A program made the position numbers and the translations under genes. Below, in pieces: positions 24,401 to 45,000 of a stretch of 64,000 nt of DNA. How positions within the stretch are numbered: the first letter of the stretch is position 1; each line of letters starts with the position of its first letter. This stretch comes from Gymnothorax reevesii (lineage: Eukaryota; Chordata; Actinopteri; Anguilliformes; Muraenidae). The stretch is taken from the NCBI GenBank assembly GCA_029721435.1, contig CM056583.1, positions 56,232,120-56,296,119 on the forward strand, read 5' to 3'. A model generated the notes under the pieces. The model did not search any database. It was not told the DNA's origin and worked only from the letters and a program-made list of their open reading frames with translations.

Positions 24401-25290
24401 GGTGACCCCTGGTTTAGACACTTGAGCACTAAAAAGCAACTATTTTCAATGAAAGGCCACATAGAATACAGTCATTTGCTTTCAAATCACAAAATATGGA
24501 TCAAAACACATTCTGGGAGTGATTTTTATGCTCAGGAAAAATTTCAGCACTTTCCACTCAAAAAACTGATTCTGATGAGGCTCTAAAGAAAGACAGTTTC
24601 CAGTGAAAATTTTGTCATTTTTGTCATATATCAAAAATGCATAACTCAAAAACTATTGGGAGTACAGCAATAAGATTTGGCATGGTTTCATTTCTCAAGT
24701 AGATATATCTACATGATTTTTTTCAAGGAAATCCATGACGTTAGCTCAGTTGGGATGGAATGACCCAAATGAATGAAAATAAGGATAGCCATTTGGTAAA
24801 GCAACCCATCCTCACGGTGGAGTATGGTAGTAGATCTTTGTAGTTTTGAGCTGTATTTCTTATAATGACCCAGGACAACTTAGTAGGTGTCATGGTCTGT
24901 GGATTCCATCAAGCATCAGATATTAAATGAAATCCTAACTACCTCAGCAAGACAGCTTAAACTGGGTCATGGTTGGGTCTTCTGACAGGACAATAATCCA
25001 AAGCATGCATCAAAACACAAATATGGTTAACCAACCACAGAATCTATGTTTTACCATGACCATCCCAGTCTCCCAACCTAAACCAACAGAGGACCAGTGG
25101 GACAAGTTGAAGAGGAGAGTCCAAAAATGTGATAAATGTGGACCTTGGAATTTGAAGAAAATGATAGGCTTCTGCATGGAGGAATTGTCTCAGATCCCTT
25201 ACCATGTTTTCTGTGACATAAATAAATGCGTTAGGAGAAACTGACAGCTGTTATCCACTAATCAAATACACAAACCAAATTTCCACAGGA
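21440..25290 (+). mobile_element. Degenerate Tc1-like transposon, split by other insertions
   Basis: The left part holds a transposase start near 21630 on the plus strand (MTIEYSNDVQQKIVELHKCG, then VRTIIKRF). The right part (about 24960-25240) has decayed C-terminal words equivalent to QDNxPKHASKH and a proline-rich SPxLxP region. About 22260-24790 is not Tc1 and includes the hAT element at 22940-24411. Outer borders were set by the GTGCCACAATCATTGGCGCC block on the left and loss of similarity on the right, and are approximate. Confidence 0.6.
22940..24411. mobile_element. hAT-type DNA transposon with perfect 8-bp target duplication
   Basis: The ends are inverted: CAGGGGTCACCAAC at the left and GTTGGTGACCCCTG at the right. 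A second matching block follows inside (GGCTACCATCCTGTAGG against CCTACAGGATGGTAACT). The 8 bases GTTTAGAC occur immediately outside both ends (22932-22939 and 24412-24419), which is the hAT signature. The 1.47-kb interior has no recognisable transposase; the longest frames are about 108 and 66 codons with no family match. It is best read as a nonautonomous element that depends on a hAT transposase elsewhere. Confidence 0.88.
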
Positions 25291-25449
25291 TTAAATTAAG
25301 CATTCACATTTGATAAAGCAACATGAGGGAGCGCAGAGTGGTTAAGAGGCTAATTGACTTTGAGGAATGATTTTTCATGCCAAATGTGTGATTGACTCCC
25401 TCACAAGCAGCAGATCCCCTGGGATTTTGATGTACAATAGTCTCTAGAG

Positions 25450-25643
25450 CAGGGATGGACAACTCTGGTTTTGGGAGGACCAAAGGGTCTGCAGGCTTTA
25501 GTGGCCTTTTTTCAACCAGCAGGCAATTTACGCCTGGAAAGCAAGGCGTGTGGACTCATTAGCCAATCAATGACTTAAATTACTGACTCCAGAAGAAACA
25601 CATCAAAAACCTGCTTTCACTGGACCAGAGGTGCCCATCCCTG
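25450..25643. mobile_element. Short hAT-type MITE
   Basis: Inverted ends CAGGGATGGACAACTCTGG and CCAGAGGTGCCCATCCCTG. The flanks CTCTAGAG and CTCTAAGG are an imperfect 8-bp duplication. Length 194 bp, noncoding. Confidence 0.78.
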
Positions 25644-25689
25644 CTCTAAGGTTTAAAGAGAATGTGGAAAAAGAAAGATTAAATGAAAG

Positions 25690-26860
25690 GCAGTTCTGCC
25701 AAAGAAAATAGGGGAGGTCAGAGGAGGAGAATGATCAGACTGGTTCAAGCTGAAAGGAAGGAGACAGTTACTCAAATGGCCACAAATATAACATTCCTTT
25801 GCAAAAGAGAATCTCTGAACACACAATTCATTGAACTTTGAGGTGGATAGGCAACAGTAGCAGGTGACCACTCGAGCTTCCACACCTATCAACTAAGAAC
25901 AGGAAAGTGAGTCTACAGTCGGCCAAGGTTCACAAAGATCTGAAAGCAGAACATTGGAAAAACATTTCCTGATCTGATAAGTCTTGACTTCTACACAAAC
26001 TGCAGATGGAAGGCTAATAATTGGCGTATGTAAATAACATGAATCCCTGGATCCATCCTGCCTTCAGCAGTTCATGACAGTGGTAGCTGTGGTGCAATGG
26101 AGAGAGGAATATTTTCTGGGCACACATTAGGCCCCTATATACCAACTGTACAGTATTAAAATATCAGAGCCCACCTTCACATTGTTTTTTCTGACTATGT
26201 CCATCCCGTCATGGTCAAAACATATTGTAGCGGTCTCGCTACTGAAGAACTGAGACTGAGGCAGGAATAGCGGTTCTCGCATCGCCCGGGGCGGGCTTCG
26301 GTTTATTTGCTGTTTGGCCCTTAAAAGAGCCGTTTCCTCATAGCTCCCAAACAGACTCATTTCTTTAACAACACACAACATTACCAACAACAACACTTTC
26401 TCATACTGGCAACTCAGCCTTCTTATACCCCCCACCCCGGACCTGATTGGCTCTTTCTCCCTCCCCAGGTGCAGCCAATGGCGATACTCCGATGTTTTTT
26501 TTAAGTTTCACTTTAACAGGCAAGCACGAACTGGGGCAGGATCGCCACAATATGCATCTTCAAACAACTACTTCCCTCAGGATACAGTATAAACACACAA
26601 GGCACACATCATCTCAAAAGCTGGTTCCATGACACGAGAATGAGCTCAATGTACTTCACTGGCCTCCACAATCGCCACATCTCAATCCAGTAGAAAACAT
26701 TCAGGATGCAGCAGAGTGGGAGATTGGAAGCTGCCGACAAATTTGCTTCAAATGCATGATGCTACCACATCAACATGAACCAGAATATCAAGGTAATGTA
26801 TCCAGTTACGTTGTTGAATCAATACCACTCAGAATTCAGGCTGTTCTCTTGGTAGATGGG
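25690..26860 (+). mobile_element. Degenerate Tc1-like transposon holding a solo LTR
   Basis: Nucleotide words match a common fish Tc1 family on the plus strand: GGTAGCTGTGGTGCAATGG, TTTTCTGGGCACACATTAGG, a block like GACTATGTCCATCCC, and CACTGGCCTCCACAATCGCC, which would encode WPPQSPxLNPVEN. The catalytic frame is broken by stops and by the LTR at 26226-26549. Borders are approximate. Confidence 0.7.
26226..26549 (-). mobile_element. Solo LTR of a retrotransposon
   Basis: Read on the minus strand it starts TGTGGCGATCCTG and ends GAGACCGCTACA (TG...CA). It has a TTTTAAG box and AATAAA followed by a GC-rich segment, in LTR order. ATAT flanks both ends (26222-26225, 26550-26553), a 4-bp duplication. 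It interrupts a Tc1-like transposase. No internal retroviral genes are present. Confidence 0.75.
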
Positions 26861-27206
26861 GTCAAAGTGGCAACTGATTATTTGTCTGTCCCCAAATTAC
26901 TCCTGCTAATACGTATGAAATTTCTCAAAATGGAGCTGGAAATAATCTTTTTCAGAGAAGTAAAAACTCAATGAATAGAAAATTGCAACTCCGCTTTCAG
27001 ACTTGAAAGTCACTATCAGTCCGCTGACTGCAGCACCGACACTAGAGGACAGGAAAGTGCACAGGATTGGTCTTCTAGACCACGAGAGGGCGCAGATAAA
27101 TTATTTGTGTACCAAACATAAGTTTTGACGTGAGAACTTTTTGCTCTATCGAGTGTCGTTTTCTTGCTTCTCGAAATGCGTTGATCTTGGGGAAATGCCT
27201 CTCCGA

Positions 27207-27213
27207 TGACGTC
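27207..27213. promoter_or_regulatory. ppp2cb: CRE-type site in the ppp2cb promoter
   Basis: TGACGTC within CCGATGACGTCGGGCG, about 375 bases before the ppp2cb start codon and in a locally CpG-rich stretch. CRE sites are known in PP2A catalytic-subunit promoters; use here is inferred. Confidence 0.5.
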
Positions 27214-27587
27214 GGGCGAGGCTAACGCGAAGCCGGGCGGCCATTACACGGCTAAATTTCCCCTGGAAGGTGGGAGGGAAAAGCTCGCCTGCTTGCTATT
27301 TTCGGTACAGAATACCTGCGACGTGCCCTTAAAGTAACTCACACTGAACTCTGTGTGACAGTGAATCATGCGATTGTGAACGTATTAATCCAGGGGAAAT
27401 GTGTTAATCGTGCTTTCTAATCTGAATCTGGATATTCGCAGAACGCAGTTCAGCCCAAGCCCCAACCCCTGCATCCTACTTGGGGAAAAAAAATCCAACG
27501 TTGATAGCAATCAAATTATTGGCTTTCTATTGTTGCCGCAAGAGAAGACATTTGAAAACGTAGACCAATTTCCTTTAATCTTTAAAA

Positions 27588-34929
<7,342 letters not shown>

Positions 34930-35600
34930 ACGTCAAATGACCTGGTGTCAGACTACGCCAAGACAAATGTAAACGAAGCGAAAGAAATCTTGAAAATCTC
35001 GACGAACTGTATGTTAAAAAGTGGGATCTGATACAAAATGAAAGTAATAACATGGACCAAAGTGTGCCATATACGCTGTAAGAATTTACCACATGCATAC
35101 ATACTGCCCACTGTCTCGGTACCACAGCACCTCGCCCCATTTAGCTTTGGGCTCAACGATTCAACATTTGCCTGCTGTATACTATTTGTAGTAATGTCCT
35201 TTTATGTTCACAAGCTTTACATTACTTAAAGCAAATGGATGGAGAACTGTGTGACAACTTGCCAGCACCTACCCCCACTTCACTGGACAGATTTCACATT
35301 TTGAGTTGGAAATGCCCAGCATGTGAACTACAGTATTTTATCATTCACAAACCTCCCCCCTCCCCCTCAACTTCACCCAACACTATACCATGTGAGAATG
35401 AGTGCTTGAAAGGAAGAATAAACCTCTTCCTCTTTAGGAGTGTATGCTTTCATGTCCAAGAACCACTTACTTTCCCTGCCTTTGTCTAATCTTACCAGTT
35501 GTTTACTGTATCTTTTTTTCTGTATATTTGTCATGAAGTGATTGCATCTTCTTAGGTGTATTTGAACAAATAAACAACTTCTGATCGTAAGCTACAGCAG
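34930..35600 (+). other. ppp2cb: ppp2cb 3' UTR
   Basis: Noncoding sequence after the stop. AATAAA occurs at 35417 and at 35569. The second is followed by a TG-rich stretch and likely sets the main end near 35590. Confidence 0.6.
35569..35574 (+). other. ppp2cb: ppp2cb poly(A) signal
   Basis: AATAAA 640 bases after the stop codon, the last such signal before the oppositely oriented ubxn8 3' end. Confidence 0.6.
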
Positions 35601-35663
35601 GTTAGTGGCTCTCGAGACATGGTATGTTTCTCAAGGTGAGCATGAAATCAAATGTTCATCCTC

Positions 35664-35669
35664 TTTAAT
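35664..35669 (-). other. ubxn8: Candidate ubxn8 poly(A) signal
   Basis: ATTAAA on the minus strand, 234 bases after the ubxn8 stop. No AATAAA was seen nearer. Confidence 0.4.
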
Positions 35670-35902
35670 TGATGTACAACTTCACACAGAATCAAAACCA
35701 CCAATTTCCATAGAAAATGGCGCACAGGCATTCTGACCATTTGGCACCAGGCGCACTGGATTGTGTGATGTTTGTAGAAGTGATGAATAAAAACAGGAAT
35801 TGATCTGCCATGGCTAGAGTCCTTTTAAGCTCACAATTCTTCAGCAGACTGCACAATGTGGCTGAGAAATATCTGTAGACCAGCTGCAGGACCACTACTT
35901 CC

Positions 35903-36073
35903 TTAGGTCATGGAGGGGTCCTTCTCCTCCACATTCAGAACAGTGTCTTTCTCAATCCCTGCATCCTTGAGGGTCAGCTCCCTCCCCAAATCCAGAGGAC
36001 AGCGGGGGTAGGAGGTACAGACAGTGTAGATTGCAGGATGGTACCCAATCTTCAGCATCCAGTCCAAGAGAAC
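35903..36073 (-). CDS. ubxn8: ubxn8 coding exon 8 (UBX end, stop)
   Basis: Fifty-six codons plus stop: VLLDWMLKIGYHP, TSYPRCPLDL and LTLKDAGIEKDTVLNVEEK complete the UBX fold. Acceptor ends CAATTTAG. Confidence 0.94.
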   Translation of the reverse strand, partial: VLLDWMLKIGYHPAIYTVCTSYPRCPLDLGRELTLKDAGIEKDTVLNVEEKDPSMT

Positions 36074-39000
36074 CTAAATTGCACAAGGATGAACACTACT
36101 TTTCAGCCAATATAGAGAGCACCTCCACTGAACCACACAAGCAACAAAAGAATTTGGATTTGATGGCTGCATTCCAATTGTCCTCCTTTTCTCATCTCTC
36201 CTCCAAACCTTCTCTTTGTTCCCACCTGGAAGGATGACGTGAAGGATAGGTGGCAAGCAGCGGGGGCTGAACCCGATTAGGATAAATTAACCTCCGCTTT
36301 TGATTGCAGCTATTATTTCTCTCTTTACCGCTGACTACTGTTCGTCTGCAATTATCCTTTCCATAAATACCATACTCCCCCTGGTGTTCATGGATTTTCC
36401 CTTTAAAGACCTCACTCTCATTGACATCCCAATAAACATACCTCCTCTCGTAGAGAGCAAAACATAAACAAGAATGGTTGATGATGTGGATGTGATCGCA
36501 ATAGAGGCACAAAAATTCTGTGATGTATAGACAATATTGAAGGGGCAAGCTTCTGCAGGAAGCCAAAGGAGCAAGGGATGCGTATGAGGTGACTGAGGAC
36601 TGCGATCATGAGGAATTAGAGGCCAAGTGCTGCCTTGTTATCATTGATGGGGATGCTGTGGATATAAATGACCGGGGTCAGCATGGAGTGTCAAAAATCT
36701 GTCCTGGTATGCATTGAGAAAACTACCATGACACCACCAGGCGAAAATGAGAGCAGGATTTATGGAAGGGAGAAGTGACTGTAAATAAAGATGAACGATG
36801 CGTCTCCACTTCTTTACACTGTACAAATATGGAGCCAGAATATCTTTCATACAGACAGAACCATCTTCCAATTTAGAGCTAGAGTCTGCAGAGTTGTGAT
36901 TGGGGGTTGAGATAGGGTATTGAGGTCCCACCCATACCTCTGCCCAATTTTGTCTCCGTCACACCCCCTGAACTTTTTTAATAGCCAGGCTTGCGGTTTC
37001 AATGCTAGTGGTTAACTACGCCTATAGTGGATAAACTTGAGTCCAGTTTAATTGTGAAAGCTTGTAAAAGGGCAAGCTAGCACGTTCAGACTTCTCCACA
37101 CCCATCCAAAGTACAGTTGTACGAGGCTAAAATGTGTTTGCTACCTTCCTTGTCTTTAGCAGTTCTTTGCTTCATTCCCATGCCAACATACGGTACCATC
37201 TTGCTACCTAGGTAGCTCATGCATTGACCATGGATTAGTAGCTAGCTAGCTCATACAACATTTTAAAAAATCCAGAAAACCCTCCAATGCATGGTGAATA
37301 CATTCTATGTGTAAATACACTGCCCGGCCAAAAAAAAAAGTCGCCGACTCAAAAATTTAGTAGGAACCCCTGTAGCTTTGATTACAATGCATATTCGTCT
37401 TGCCATTGTTTTGACAACTGTATGCAATGCCAGAACATTTATTTTCGATCAGAAATGCCATAATTTTTGGCTGAGATCTTGTCTTCTCGACATAGTGGTT
37501 GAACCACTCGGTAGTCTTTCTTGTGTACATCCGAGTAACTTTTAATGCGTTTAAGGTCAGGAATTTGTGGTGGCAAATTTGTTTGTGAAAATGATTCCTC
37601 ATACTTATTTTTGTCTTTCATGGTTTTCTTTGCTAAATACAGGCCAATAACTTGCCCGTTCTGAAATTATGTAACATCTTTTCCACCATCAAAGGATGTG
37701 TCTTCCGACATGATTTTTTAAGAAATAACTAGCGACGTGCTTCATCATTCAGGGTTAAAATGATTATTGCCAGCTGAAACATATTAATAACCGCAATAAT
37801 TATCCAATTATAGAATTTTTTCAACAATTTCCAAACGGTGACTTTTTTTTTGGCCGGGCAGTGTATATATACTTTGACATACACTTTTATTTTTTTGTGA
37901 GGCCCACGTCCCATCCACTAACATAGAGGGGGTGGGCTTATAACCTGTACTGCAGTCAGCCACACTAGAGGGTGATCAAGGTGTTATGGCCCCAGTTTTG
38001 GAGAGTTGTTCAGTCGTCCATCTTTATATTCAGTGAATGGTTTCACCAAATCAGAATAGGTATGGTGATTTTCCCAGTTTCCATAGAGCGAGCAAAGATC
38101 TGTGCCCTTTCACTCACTGACCTCTAGTGTCAGTACAGTATTACAGCAGATTGTGATGCAGCACTGTAGGTCCAGAGAGAAATGAGACAGCATCATCTTG
38201 GATTTAACCCTTCCACCAAGACAAAAATCTTAAGCTTTCACCAAGCAAGACAACATAAATACATATTCTACTGCTCAAGAAAGATTAAATTAATAAAATA
38301 CAGATTACTCACAGCTGTAGTGTCCTAAGCTAAAGGGGGATTATGACACATACCAGCGAATTACATGACTTCAGGAATTTCCTCTGGACTGTTCTGCCAC
38401 TCGGACACCTCATAGCGATCCTGACCACCTGAGAAGGGGTTCAAAGAACCACATGACCTTTCAAATAAGAGTTCTGTGCAATTTATGCTCGGACTGAGCA
38501 ACTCCTCTAGGACATACTTCTACTGCAGTCTTCACATCCCAGCTACTGGATATGGCAGATAAATCCACTGGTTGATAAGACTCTGGAGCACTCAGAATAC
38601 TTTGGTAACCAATTCAAATAAAATGCTGCAAACTACCACCCACTAACAGCGAAAGACCAGCATATTGCTCGGGATCAGCATCTCTGTAAGCAAAATCTGG
38701 CTTCCTCCTCCACATGCAAATTGTTTATGCTCAGGTCAGTCAGCAAAAGCAAAAAAAAAAAAATCTAACTGCAACACAAGGCCTCCTGCTCCATTTTAAT
38801 GCTCACAGACTCAGCAGTTTTACCAGAATGATTTTCCCAAAAATACTAAAGCAGAGGTCTGGCGCAGGGAAATCCCTTCCCATAAATTTCCTTTTTGACT
38901 ACATCTCCTGAGATCTACCCATCTGGAGTCTGAGACCAAATTAAATGCAAGAAAAATGAGAGAGGGGAGTACTAACCATAGCCAACTATTAACTGAAATA

Positions 39001-42000
39001 AATATGTATGTCATTTAATTGGGAGAGTTTTTCAGAAAAGATACACAACCCAAAACAGATTTCACAGTGAAGTTGATCTGCAGTACAGTGTAATAAGCAG
39101 ACTAATCTTGTTGTAGCCTTAGTCATGAATAAAAAAAAAATGTGCATTGAGTGCTCCAAATTAAGGGGGTCAGGAAGCCAAATGCTCAGTCCTGGGATAA
39201 GAGAACATGGAAAGTTGGCAAGTAGCAAGACGACCCCAGACAATTCTGAAATATAAATTATAATTCAGGCACAGCGCAGGGGTGAGATGCATCATGCAAT
39301 GTATGTTAATCAGTTACAATGTTAATCAGTTACATAGAAACATAACACAGGAAAGAAGCCTGCCGGCCAATTTGGTTACCATCAATTGCTTGGTAATCAA
39401 TAATTCCGTCTAATTATGCATAATCAGAGATTAATTAATCATGTTAAAAATACCTCAAATATAATCACAGTTTATATACATAATATGTAAATAAATAAAT
39501 AAAAATGTAATAACCACCTCCGCTACAGTCAGTGTAGGATTAAATACTCACCCCTTCAGCATCATCTGTTGGCTCCTCTGGCAAAACCACAACCTGTCCA
39601 TTAACAAACGAGGAGTCAATAATTTTATTCATTTTGAACTCAAACGTGGTTACAGTTGATTATAGCCTTCCCTTGATTAAATATACAATTACATCATTCT
39701 TGGCTGATGCCTAAATTATGTATTAAAGCAACAACAGACTCTCATTAACTGCTTTTGCAAATTATCAGCAAGCGACATAGCATGAAGTTTCACTTAAGTC
39801 ATAAAATTTTCAGTTACGTAATAAGTTTTCGGATTATTTGCTTTGCGGCCTCCAACGTACTCAGCTGGTACATAAATGCTCCCCCTTAAAATTGTTCTCC
39901 AAAACATTCCATTTGCAACATGTGCCATGAAAAGCATGGATTTGGTTCTCGGAGAGAGAAGTGATAGATACTGAAATGTGAAATAACTATTATTCTGTCC
40001 ATCCATTTATTGTCTGAAATAGTCATTTCTGGTCAGGGTCATGAGGGGGCTGGAGCCTGTGACGAACACATCCTGGGCAGTTTGCCTGTCCACAGCAGCG
40101 CACAAACACCATTCAACTGCACAGCTCAAATTCATACGCAGTCTCTCTAATATAATCTCAGTCCTGCCAGGCTGTTCATCAAGCTCCTCAATAGGTTAAT
40201 CTGTGCACTTTCTATGCGCCCAGAGGATTCATTCGATGTGGTCATACAGTACAGTTCAAAGGGCAACGAAAGTGCTGCTTGTAGGTTGGCTTGAGCATGC
40301 GTCTCTGTGTGTGAGCTGGCGCTAAGTGCATGTGGTCGCAGTGAGTGGGACGATTCGCTCCAAGTTTTGGGCGACTCACCCTCTTTTCAACAGGTCTGTC
40401 AGGCTGTGGAGGGGCTCTGGTGGCGCTCTCAGGCAGCTTTCTCCTCCTCAAAGCCTGCTGATTGGGAGTGTCGCCCTCCTCCTCTTGTGAAAGCTGTTCA
40501 GGGGACTCTGCTCCCTGTGTTGTAAAACAGAAAACTTTCACAACGACGAGAAAGAAGCGACAACAGGATGCTTGGTGTTGCTCTACACGCACCTGTGCTT
40601 GCCAAATTACAGCCGCAACGGGCCCACCTGTTGCTACTGCTGAATACTAAGATTGCATTCCAGGGCAACACTACACAGACAATGCTAAAACAAGCTGATG
40701 CTGCTGTAGTCTGAAGGTGTCTGCATATGATTTCTCTTCGTTCCTTATTCCTGTGCGCGCACACTACTTTTTGTTTACAGTCAATCCTCACCCCCAATTG
40801 CTGTCCCTGGGTCAGTTTCCAGGACTCCCCCGTCATGCGGTAAAAACGCTCCTCCCTTTGCCTTAATCTGGACTCGTTTCGAGGACTCAGAACAGACTCC
40901 CGGTAAGAGGTCACCTAAAAGCAGTACAAAAATAGCAAGGCAAGCTTAACATCAACTCCGAGGAGCCAGAGTTGTCCAAACAACTGATCTTGTGAAAAAC
41001 CACAGAAAATGTAGCTGCTAAAAATGGCAAAGCACGAGAAACTCATGGCAAGCAAAAGAACAACATCCACGTGGAGAGTCAAGGAGACAGAAAGTAACCG
41101 GCCCTGCCATGTGCTTAGTCTGCCCATGAACTCTGCGAGCCCATTTAGCCCATTTTTCAGGCTTCTAATGCATCAGTTTTAGAAGTGACTGCTTACTAGC
41201 TGTCAAATATTCCACTGCTTTAGAGGTGCCACTGGGGAGAGATCATCCATGATGCTCACTTCACCTGACAGTGGTTTTGATGTTGTGGATGATCACTGTA
41301 TATACAAATGCAATTTACAAGCAGACTGTGCAAAATCATGCAAAAACTGTATTTGTTCAACAAATAAAGTGTTATCACTTTGATCTGACTTGTAATTTCA
41401 GTACAGGGCTAAAAAAGCTGTTTCCGTGCATATTCAAGTATACTGAGAGATACAAGGTGCCCTGATAAATAATAATAGTTTGATCAAGTTGAAGAAATTT
41501 AAACTTTGAAAGTGGTGCTACCTGAATCAATACCAAAAGAATTAGAGGCAATTTAACAGCATTGTAATTCAAATAATTTTCAAGGCAATTAATATTTACT
41601 GTTTCCACACCAAATGGACTGGTGAAATGTTAATGGCTGGAACAGTCTGAAGTAACATGGGCTCACTGGCCATACTGATGAAAATCCTGAATTCTGCAAT
41701 TGATAGTGCGTGACTGAAGACCTATTTTACAAAATCATTTGTTGATCAACTTCAAAGACTTTCAAGTCATGTGATTTTTTTGCATGATTAAAGCATTCTT
41801 TGTGCAAGTTTGTGACGGTTAGTTTCCACAGTTGTAACATTTCTTTTCACACGCTGCAATACAGCTGAAAACCAAAATGTTTCATCAGCTAGTTCATTAG
41901 ATTTGTTTTCACACTAACAGAAGGCAATGTAACAGAGTGATATTATTAATAATATTAATACATCAACTGATTGATGTAAATGGTTGATATTTTTTAATCT

Positions 42001-45000
42001 TAGAGGACACCATGTTGCGTTCATAACTCATTGAATATCTTTTTCGAACAGGCTCAATTGCTGTCAAAGTACATCATCAGCTTTCCTCTATTCACTAGAT
42101 TATTGAATTCTGTGACTCTATGGTGATAAAAACATGTTTTGTTACTAGATTTTTTGGCATTCAATTTTTTGCGTGTGTAGTTGTAACACTTTTAGTTTCA
42201 CTACAGAAAAGTGGCAAGTATTCCCCCATACCGTCCTCTGATCACAACTGTAAAGATCCTATCGCTAAAATTTTCCCCTGGAATTCCACATGCAGATTTT
42301 TCCATTTTGTCATTTCCCTTTTCCCTGAAAACAAATAAATCACTAGCTGCATTTTGTAAACAGGCCTAGGGCAGACATAATTTGCACTTTAAGTGTTTTG
42401 GTTGTACAGAATTAAAGAGGCTAATAAGGGTAACAACAGTGCTACAGAAAAACCAATGCTTAACTTCCTGGTTTGTCCTGCAGTGTAGCGCATATTCACA
42501 GCCACAACTGATGATACTGAGATAAGTTCCTCAAGATTTATTCACACATAAAAAGTGGCCCTTTTCAGATGACGTCTTTTTAACAGGACTGGTATTTCAC
42601 TTCCCTCCAAAAAAATCACCTGAAACTAAATTGCAGCACCAAAATGCCTCCAGTTAACTAATTGAGTGACACAACATCATTTTGCTTAACCGAGCAAATG
42701 ACACAAATTGGAGTCCCAAAGCAGAGCATGTTTACCAGGACAGAGGATCATATAACAGACCAGACACTACATCACAAATGTGCGCCAAATGGGGCTGGAG
42801 CCCATCCTTAATTCTGAGGGGTCATTCCATGTCAAATCACCCAAAAAAAAAAAAAAAAAAAAAAAAAAGAGGGATTCTACACCTCACTTGTATTGATTTT
42901 CTTCAAATTTGGTATGCAAATTGGCTATGGCCCCAAATGCCCAAATCTGAAATTTCAACTCAATTGGACCTTCCAGTGCAAAGTTACGGCCTTTTTTTTT
43001 TTGATAAATCGCAAAAAATGGCTGTGGCTGACAAAATTCAAAAGGCCAGATCTCCGAAACTACTTGACCGGTTTTGACAAACAAGGTATGGTCGGAAGGG
43101 GAATCACACAAGCATTCCAAATCTACCATTTTAAACTCATTCTGGTAACTCTGGGTGTGATGAATAATTGACCTATAGTTTGACCTCAAAATTGACCTTG
43201 AGGGTCGCGTGACCTTGAATTTGAAAAGGGTACACAAAATTGTACCCTGATGAGGTATATACAACACATCAAAAACTTCGAAACATTTTTTTTTTGTTTT
43301 TCAGCAATATCCAATTAAATCTGGTAGACCTTTGGGTCAGGTCTGTGTTCACAAAATGTACTACGTACATACTTATCCCCACATTTGAGTTCTGTAAAGT
43401 GAAGTCTTGTTCCATATGGTCAAGTAATGTTTTTTTTTTTACCCTGATAGCTTGCACACTTTCTGGTAAAAATCTAATTCAAATCCCACTATTTAAGCTG
43501 CTCCTGGAAGTGTAGTCCCACATGGTTCAGTTTATTCAGAATCAATTTGCCAAACTGGGCAGACTTTTGAAATTTTCATCAAGTCGCTGCGGCTGAGAGT
43601 CTATTGCCTTGAAGAGGATGATGTAAGTGATGGGGTTTCAATAACACACAGAATATCCACCTCAGGTAGCCAACAAATGTCATTCCATGATGGCCAGTGT
43701 TTTGATTGATATGTCTCCTAATACAAACAAACTGTAAACAAGATTTATTGAAAGAAGGCATCCTGAATAAAATGAATATACACATGTACTTACATTTTTA
43801 ATGCTCTCAGTTGTTTACAAAAACTCAAAATTAAAATTGAGAGTTGAAGTTCCTTTGTCTAACTTCTTAAGCATGCTGTGATGACTAATTATAGGGGACC
43901 ATCGCTTCCTAGTCCAGGGAGTCTCAGTGCATTGCTATTAGCACAAGAATTCCCAGAAAATATCTGAACACATGAGGACAATTCCACATGACAGTTGCTA
44001 AAACAGCAATTTATAAGGAGTGTTTTATATTAGAAATATATACTGTAGGTTTTCATGTAGATGACTCATTACCAAATATAACACTGAAAACAGTTTTAAA
44101 ATATCTTTTAGACTTCTAAAAATTTAGATTTGAATTTTGTCATTTTTTTTAGCTCCAGGACAAGGATCAAATGTTATTTTTCCAAAGCTGACAATGCCTA
44201 AAAGATATTTAGCCATTTCCTGGTTTTTACTGTTTTTCTATACATTGGTAGCCAAAGTATTTGAGACCAAGTCATTGCAGAAAATTGAAACACACAATTC
44301 CAGCAGCTCATAGTGAAATTTGTTTTTTTTTTCCAACACAATTCTGTTACCAAAATTGCAGTATAGTTCTCTTCATAATCTTATTTCTGCATTTATTTTA
44401 TTGTTATTAAGAATCGTCTTCCTTCGTAGCCTGGAGTCCATCGATATCAAGCTTTGGTCACTCCCAACGGTCACTTACTTGTATGTATGGCCTCAGTCGG
44501 TAGACCAGCGTTTGACTTTCAAATATTCGCACAAAATCCATGCGAGATCTGTGATTGGCTCACAGTCGCAAAGGTGCCCCGCCCCTTTAGACAGACTTAA
44601 AAATAAATAAAATACCACAGTTCTGCATTCAACAGAAGTCCCGCCTCCCAGCTCGTGTTTATACGAGTATTCATCTGAGTGGCAGCAGAGTCTCTGTGTA
44701 ATGAACAAGCCGGGTGGTGGGACTTTGTTGAATACGCAAGCTTACTTGAAGCATAACTGGTATTTTATTATTTTTAGCGAAAAATAACCGTGTTTCTAAA
44801 GTTCTGAGGAAACGATTGGACAAAGCAGACTTGGATTAAACTGGACGATGGTTTGAAAGTTTTGTGGAGTTTTCCCATTGCTACTGGGAGACCCCATTTA
44901 CTTCCAGCAAAAAAGGAATTAGGATAATTTTTCAAAACTCTCCAGTGGCCATAAAGTTGCGCCAGGTGAAGAACAACTTTGTCCGTTCAAGACATCTAAT

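Noticed and set aside
36192..36566. 124-codon minus-strand frame
   Set aside because: It lies in ubxn8 intron 7, has no recognisable domain and no splice fit.
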